NCBI GenBank assembly: GCA_002887195.1 | Contig: PJAB01002120.1 | Location: 1 to 10,384, forward strand | Origin: Chrysochromulina parva | Taxonomy: Eukaryota > Haptophyta > Prymnesiales > Chrysochromulinaceae | Direction: 5' to 3' | Length of the DNA stretch: 10,384 bases | Shown here: positions 7,314 through 10,384 of the stretch, one piece after another | How positions within the stretch are numbered: position 1 is the stretch's first letter | Layout: each line of letters starts with the position of its first letter | Translations under genes and position numbers: made by a program | Notes under the pieces: model-generated | Seen by the model: the letters and a program-made list of their open reading frames with translations, nothing else | Told to the model about the DNA's origin: nothing | Database searches by the model: none

Positions 7314-8903
7314 ATGCACGACTCGTTGATCTCGAGTCTGAGCCTATTAGGCGTGCCGCAACCGCTGGCTCTGCGGCTGGCGCACCACGCGGGTGCAGCG
7401 GGCATGCCACTCGACGGCGCTCTTGCGCGCGTCAGCCAGCTGCAGTTTGGCGTTCAGAACAGCATCGTGTCGTTGCACGATGCGACGACGATGCTCTCTG
7501 AGCAGCCTGAATGTCTTCGGCGTGATATCCGTGCCTCGCTCGTCACTGAAGCTGTCGTGTGCGTGTCCAAGCCTTATGACATGCAGATGTCTCTAGACAA
7601 GGCTGGCCCACGCTGGCCCGGCGAAATTAGCGTAAGAGACTGGCTTGCCGCCGAGCACCCGGAGACGCTCACCGAGGACGGAGAGGCACGGCTCTGCCGT
7701 ACGTCGCCTCGAATCAAATGCGCACATTATCTGCATTGAAATGACTGCCCCCCGACTGTTGGGTCACTCGTACGTCTCACTGCTCATTCACTGGTACATC
7801 TCGTGCGCACCGCAGACAACCTGGACTTTGCGACGTCGGGCGTGCTCATCGCGGCCAAATCGCACCTGGCGGCGGCCGACGTGTCCAGATGCTTCCGCGA
7901 CCGCCTGGCCCGAAAGGTGTACTGTGCGCTCGTCTTTGGTCACCCTTCATGGGAGGCGACACAGTGGGATGACAGGATTATGGAGAACGGGCGCCGTTTC
8001 AAGCAGCGTATCTCAGGTGGCGGGAAGGCGGCACAGACGGACGTTGTCGTGGGCGCACGGGGCGTGCTGCGCGTTGGCCAGCACGCGGGTCGCGAGGCCT
8101 CGCTCCTCTGGCTTTTCCCACACACGGGGCGCCGACACCAACTCCGTCTCCACTGCTCACACCACCAGCACGCCATCGTCGGCGATGCGACGTATGCAGA
8201 GGACAAGCTCATGTACCGAATGTTCTTGCACGCGGCAGCGCTCGAGCTGCCGCTTGAGCGCTCCGATCCGCTTCGAGTCGCCGATCCGCTGCAGCCGCAC
8301 GGCTGGTCGCATGTCTTCGAGAGCGGCGGCTCCATCCACCTTCCCGACGGGTGGAGCTCCGAGGACCTCCTGGGCGCGTCCAGCGCCGTGTTGGGCGACG
8401 GGTGGAGCTCCGAGGACCTCCTGGGCGCGTCCAGCGCCGTGTTGGGCGACGGGTGGAGCTCCGAGGACCTCCTGGGCGCGTCCAGCGCCGTGTTGGGCGA
8501 AACTGTCGATGATCCCAAGTGGGCTGTGGCCGAGGCGGCCGAGGCGGCCGAGGGGCTGACCAAGGTTGATGGCATGCGGTTGATGGCCGACAAGGAGGCG
8601 AAGGCGTTCACGACGAAGGCGTTCACGATGGAGGAGTCCTCCAAAGCCGCCGGAGCTCAGGACCAAATCCTCTTCACCTTCGGCAAGGCTGCCGAGCACG
8701 CTCAGGCGGAGGCGGAGGCGGAGGTGGAGGCGGTGGCGGAGGAGGAGGCTCCTGCGGAGGCTACTGCGGAGGAGGGTCGCTTTAGCTTCCACTCGATGCT
8801 GACGCCGGGCGCGGTGCTGGCGAAAGCGGGTCTGAGCGGTACAACGGCGGCGATGCTCAAGCACGGTGTGCTCGTGGCAAAGGCAGGCGTCACAGCACCA
8901 TGA
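7314..8903 (+). CDS. RPUSD1-like RNA pseudouridine synthase (RluA family), two exons, 490 aa
   Basis: Exons are 7314-7698 and 7816-8903, stop TGA. RluA-family enzymes turn uridine into pseudouridine in RNA using one catalytic Asp. Exon 1 has an N-terminal extension of about 75 residues, then VVCVSKPYDM (81-90), the family's K-P motif. Splicing produces L-C-H-N-L-D-F-A-T-S-G with catalytic D132; the usual Arg before Leu is replaced by Asn, as animal RPUSD1 has Gln there. Then come FRDRLARKVYCALVFGH (155-171), K-A-A-Q-T (199-203), HTGRRHQLRLH (231-241), HAIVGDATY (247-255) and M-F-L-H-A (264-268), all in the normal order. After the domain, residues 306-356 are three identical 17-residue repeats, followed by a Glu/Ala-rich tail ending near GVLVAKAG. 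The RNA target is unknown; position in the cell cannot be told from the sequence. The start codon is the first in-frame ATG after a TAG at 7284; a 5' exon is possible because a stronger ATG lies out of frame at 7277. Confidence 0.9.
7699..7815 (+). other. Spliceosomal intron, 117 bp, phase 1
   Basis: The donor is GTACGT at 7699-7704 and the acceptor GCACCGCAG ends at 7815. Exon 1 ends with the first base (C) of a codon that exon 2 completes with AC, giving His129 in H-N-L-D-F-A-T-S-G. Without splicing, the exon-1 frame meets a TGA at 7737-7739. The protein motif fixes the junction without transcript data. Confidence 0.9.
8346..8498 (+). repeat. Three perfect 51-bp tandem repeats in the coding region
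   Basis: Units lie at 8346-8396, 8397-8447 and 8448-8498 and are identical base for base. Each codes for D-G followed by WSSEDLLGASSAVLG, 17 residues, so frame is kept. Absence of any silent difference points to very recent expansion, or to homogenisation. It directly follows the pseudouridine synthase domain. Confidence 0.97.
8706..8777 (+). repeat. Glu/Ala low-complexity tract (GAGGCG-type)
   Basis: Purine-rich GAG/GCG codons dominate on the coding strand and encode an acidic Glu/Ala stretch (AEAEAEVEAVAEEEAPAEA) in the C-terminal tail of the pseudouridine synthase. This is probably a flexible linker with unstable repeat length. Confidence 0.8.
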
Positions 8904-9139
8904 GGCACGCCCGCGCGGCCGCGCGGCCGCGGCGCCGCGCCCCCGGCGCCGACGGCGTGGCACAGGCCCCGCCGGGACTTGTCACCACCACTGAGAGTCT
9001 AAAGCTCACCTCTCGAGGACACGGCTTCAAACTTACTTGAGCACGAACTTACCCAGGGTCGGATGCGCCCATTTACCGTGATCTGTGTACACGTACTACT
9101 GAAACTGATCACCCCGTTCTACGCGACGCGCGAATCGCC
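8904..9139. other. Convergent intergenic region (236 bp)
   Basis: This holds the 3' flanks of the pseudouridine synthase (+) and the Cys-rich gene (-). It begins with a nearly pure GC block (about 8907-8956) containing overlapping palindromes, including GCGCGGCCGCGC at 8913-8924 and two GGCGCC boxes at 8931-8936 and 8945-8950. From about 8970 it is less GC-rich. It contains CTGTGTACACGTACTACTGA at 9083-9102, resembling 5978-5998 in the other convergent spacer. No AATAAA is seen. Confidence 0.55.
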
Positions 9140-9835
9140 TCAGCGGATCACCACTTGCTCTCGCTGCACGACCACCGTCGCCGAGGGATCGCGCGTGAGA
9201 TCGCCGAGCGTGGCGCAGCAGCCGCAAGCAGGCACACACGACCAGAAGCAGCAGGCGAGGGTGAAGGGCACCTCCTCGTCGGGTGGAAACGCGCACGATG
9301 TTACGATGCAGCACGTCTGTAACTGACCCTTGAGGCAGGTCGCGTTGCGCGACGGCACGCACCGGAGCTGGCAGCAGCAGCAGCGCAGCGGCGGTGTACT
9401 GCATTTGAAGCACGTCTCCGCCTCGAGGCAGCAAATTCCTATTTTGGCGGCGCAGCCGAAGCACCCATCATGTACGAGGAAAGAGGTATTGCAGCAGCAA
9501 AGGCCCTTCATCAGGATAAGCTTGGACTCGTCGATGCTGTCTGGGAGCAGTTTGTGCCGAAACTCGGCCTCGGAGGCTAACACGATTTCCTGATTGTACA
9601 CAATCACCTGCGGCCGTGGCGCCCGCACGGCGGGACGCAGCTGCTGCGAGATGGGCACCCCCATGGGCGCCGCCTGCAAATATGCCGGAATCGGCAGCTC
9701 CGCCTCGAAGAGGCCGCCGGGGCCGATGCCCGGAGGGACGACTACTTGGTACTGGTTGCCATCTGGACCTGGAATGGCAAGGGAATCGCCTGCGAACGCA
9801 CCTGGAGGCACTTGGACGCGGACGACATAACCCAT
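9140..9835 (-). CDS. Cys-rich protein with paired V-P-P-G motifs, 231 aa
   Basis: The start is the ATG at 9833-9835, in strong context (ACAATGG). The N-terminal 50 residues hold two V-P-P-G motifs (VQVPPGAFAGDSLAIPGPDG and VVVPPGIGPGGLFEAELP), each followed by a Gly turn and a hydrophobic strand, like a small duplicated beta unit. A Pro/Arg stretch (about 67-75) and a helical part (about 82-110) lead into residues 113-207, which contain 24 cysteines: C-C-C at 113-115, C-C at 135-136, four in a row at 152-155, C-C at 175-176 and 195-196, and C-G-C-C at 204-207. Between them lie moderately hydrophobic pieces such as FTLACCFWSCVPACG. The tail (208-231) is Cys-free and ends Q-V-V-I-R. The family is unknown to me; metal binding, disulfide packing or Cys-lipidation at a membrane are all possible. 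I see no clear signal peptide. It shares a short divergent promoter with the next gene. Confidence 0.88.
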   Translation of the reverse strand: MGYVVRVQVPPGAFAGDSLAIPGPDGNQYQVVVPPGIGPGGLFEAELPIPAYLQAAPMGVPISQQLRPAVRAPRPQVIVYNQEIVLASEAEFRHKLLPDSIDESKLILMKGLCCCNTSFLVHDGCFGCAAKIGICCLEAETCFKCSTPPLRCCCCQLRCVPSRNATCLKGQLQTCCIVTSCAFPPDEEVPFTLACCFWSCVPACGCCATLGDLTRDPSATVVVQREQVVIR

Positions 9836-9976
9836 TGTGTGTGCGGTTACAGGCTGTCAAGGCGTCAAGTCAAGTTCAAACTACGAGTGTTCTTGGGACG
9901 GGTCTTGGAGATCATTTTCGGACCTGAATTTCCGGAACCCCGCCGCAACGCAGGGCGTTGATTCTCTGTTCACATT
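9836..9976. promoter_or_regulatory. Divergent promoter region, 141 bp
   Basis: Only 141 bases separate the start codons of the Cys-rich gene (-) and the partial gene (+). The interval contains a CTTGACTTGA-type element on the minus strand (about 9862-9877), matching the ACTTG array upstream of the CAP-Gly gene. It also has GAATTTCCGGAA at 9926-9937, the reverse complement of TTCCGGAAATTC at 6049-6060, with a TTCCGGAA palindrome as core. No clear TATA box is present. Confidence 0.5.
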
Positions 9977-10384
9977 ATGTATCAATTGGGCACGCTCCTC
10001 GAGGAGGGCGGCGCTCGCGCCGCCCAGGCCCTCCTCGGCAGCGAGCACGGGCTTGTGGGGAAGCTGTGGCAGCTCATTCGCTCGCGTGAGCCCGAGCAGC
10101 TGTGCTCGGCGCTCGCGACTCTGCGCGCCGCCGCGAGCTCGCCCATGGGCTACTCGGCAATCCTCACGCTCCAGGCGGCTGGCGGCGGAGGAGGAGCGGG
10201 AGGAGTGTCCGAGGAGACCCGCATCGCATCTCTCCAACGCGTCGCCGACGAGCGCGCGCGCATCGGAGCTCTGTCGGTCACCGCGCAGCTCGTTGCCACG
10301 TACACGGGAGCTCGCGGCGGGCGCGGCGGGCGCGGCAGGCGCAGTCGCCGGCGCGGCTGGCCTGCCGCCCCCGCCGCTCGGCCT
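9977..10384 (+). CDS. Hypothetical protein, 3'-partial (first 136 codons)
   Basis: An ATG at 9977 follows an in-frame TGA at 9959-9961 and opens a frame with no stop to the window edge. It starts MYQLGTLLEEGGARAAQALL, then G-L-V-G-K-L-W-Q-L-I-R and E-Q-L-C-S-A-L-A-T-L-R: amphipathic helices that could form an alpha-helical repeat. A Gly run (69-76) leads to another helical stretch (E-E-T-R-I-A-S-L-Q-R-V-A-D-E-R, 79-93). After about residue 111 it turns Arg/Gly-rich (GARGGRGGRGRR). That part may be an RG-rich tail, or intron sequence read through, since GTACAC near 10302 could act as a donor. The family is not recognised. Confidence 0.62.
   Translation, partial: MYQLGTLLEEGGARAAQALLGSEHGLVGKLWQLIRSREPEQLCSALATLRAAASSPMGYSAILTLQAAGGGGGAGGVSEETRIASLQRVADERARIGALSVTAQLVATYTGARGGRGGRGRRSRRRGWPAAPAARP

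Noticed and set aside
8346..8498. CRISPR-like array or transposon repeat
   Set aside because: The copies are directly adjacent with no spacers, keep reading frame and sit inside a coding sequence; the genome is eukaryotic.
7645..8559. Plus-strand frame of 304 codons that spans the intron
   Set aside because: It is in a different phase from the pseudouridine synthase motifs, is Arg/Ser/Thr-rich, and stays open through the intron only by chance.
8913..8950. Bacterial rho-independent terminator
   Set aside because: No U tract follows and the surrounding genes are eukaryotic; the palindromes are short and overlapping.
8157..8963. Minus-strand frame of 268 codons over the pseudouridine synthase exon 2
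   Set aside because: It is Arg-rich, repeats the 51-bp array antisense and extends into the GC palindrome block. The plus strand encodes a known enzyme.
9140..9835. PLAC8-family or metallothionein assignment for the Cys-rich protein
   Set aside because: The spacing of Cys and Pro does not match the PLAC8 pattern I know, and the protein is too long and hydrophobic for a classical metallothionein.
9926..9937. Canonical heat-shock element
   Set aside because: Only one pair of TTC/GAA units has the correct two-base spacing; the third is off by one base.

Overview
This looks like nuclear DNA from a unicellular eukaryote, most likely a GC-rich marine microalga such as a haptophyte. That placement is an inference from several things: very high GC with Pro/Ala/Gly low-complexity tracts, tightly packed mostly intronless genes, one clear GT-AG intron, and multidomain CAP-Gly/filamin/C2 architecture. 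The gene strands alternate, which argues against a dinoflagellate-style one-directional array. I see no bacterial operon structure, Shine-Dalgarno logic, tRNA, rRNA, transposase, CRISPR array or viral gene. The standard genetic code fits: stops are TAA or TGA where they matter and all long frames are coherent.

Layout from left to right. (1) The 3' part of a TPR-like protein gene on + (open from the window edge to 1366), led by an in-frame Pro-Ala-Ala microsatellite. (2) A 217-base spacer with an ACTTG pentamer array. (3) A 1321-residue + gene (1584-5549) with a CAP-Gly domain, filamin-type Ig repeats and a C2 domain, probably a microtubule or membrane-linked cytoskeletal protein. (4) A 551-base convergent spacer with a perfect 10-bp inverted repeat. 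(5) An unrecognised 341-residue gene on - (6101-7126). (6) A divergent promoter region. (7) A two-exon + gene (7314-8903) for an RPUSD1-like pseudouridine synthase; its 117-base intron can be placed to the base because splicing rebuilds the catalytic motif. The C-terminal extension of this gene carries three DNA-identical 51-bp repeats. (8) A convergent spacer. (9) A Cys-rich 231-residue gene on - (9140-9835) with paired V-P-P-G motifs. (10) A 141-base divergent promoter region. (11) The start of a + gene of unknown function that runs off the window.

The gene orientation is + + - + - +, giving two divergent pairs (-/+ at about 7.2 kb and 9.9 kb) and two convergent pairs (about 5.8 kb and 9.0 kb). 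Nothing suggests that the six genes form one pathway; they look like ordinary neighbours in a compact genome. The most unusual items are the CAP-Gly/filamin/C2 protein, in which the C2 block seems to interrupt an Ig repeat, the perfect triplication in the pseudouridine synthase, the Cys-rich protein, and a short sequence shared by both convergent spacers.
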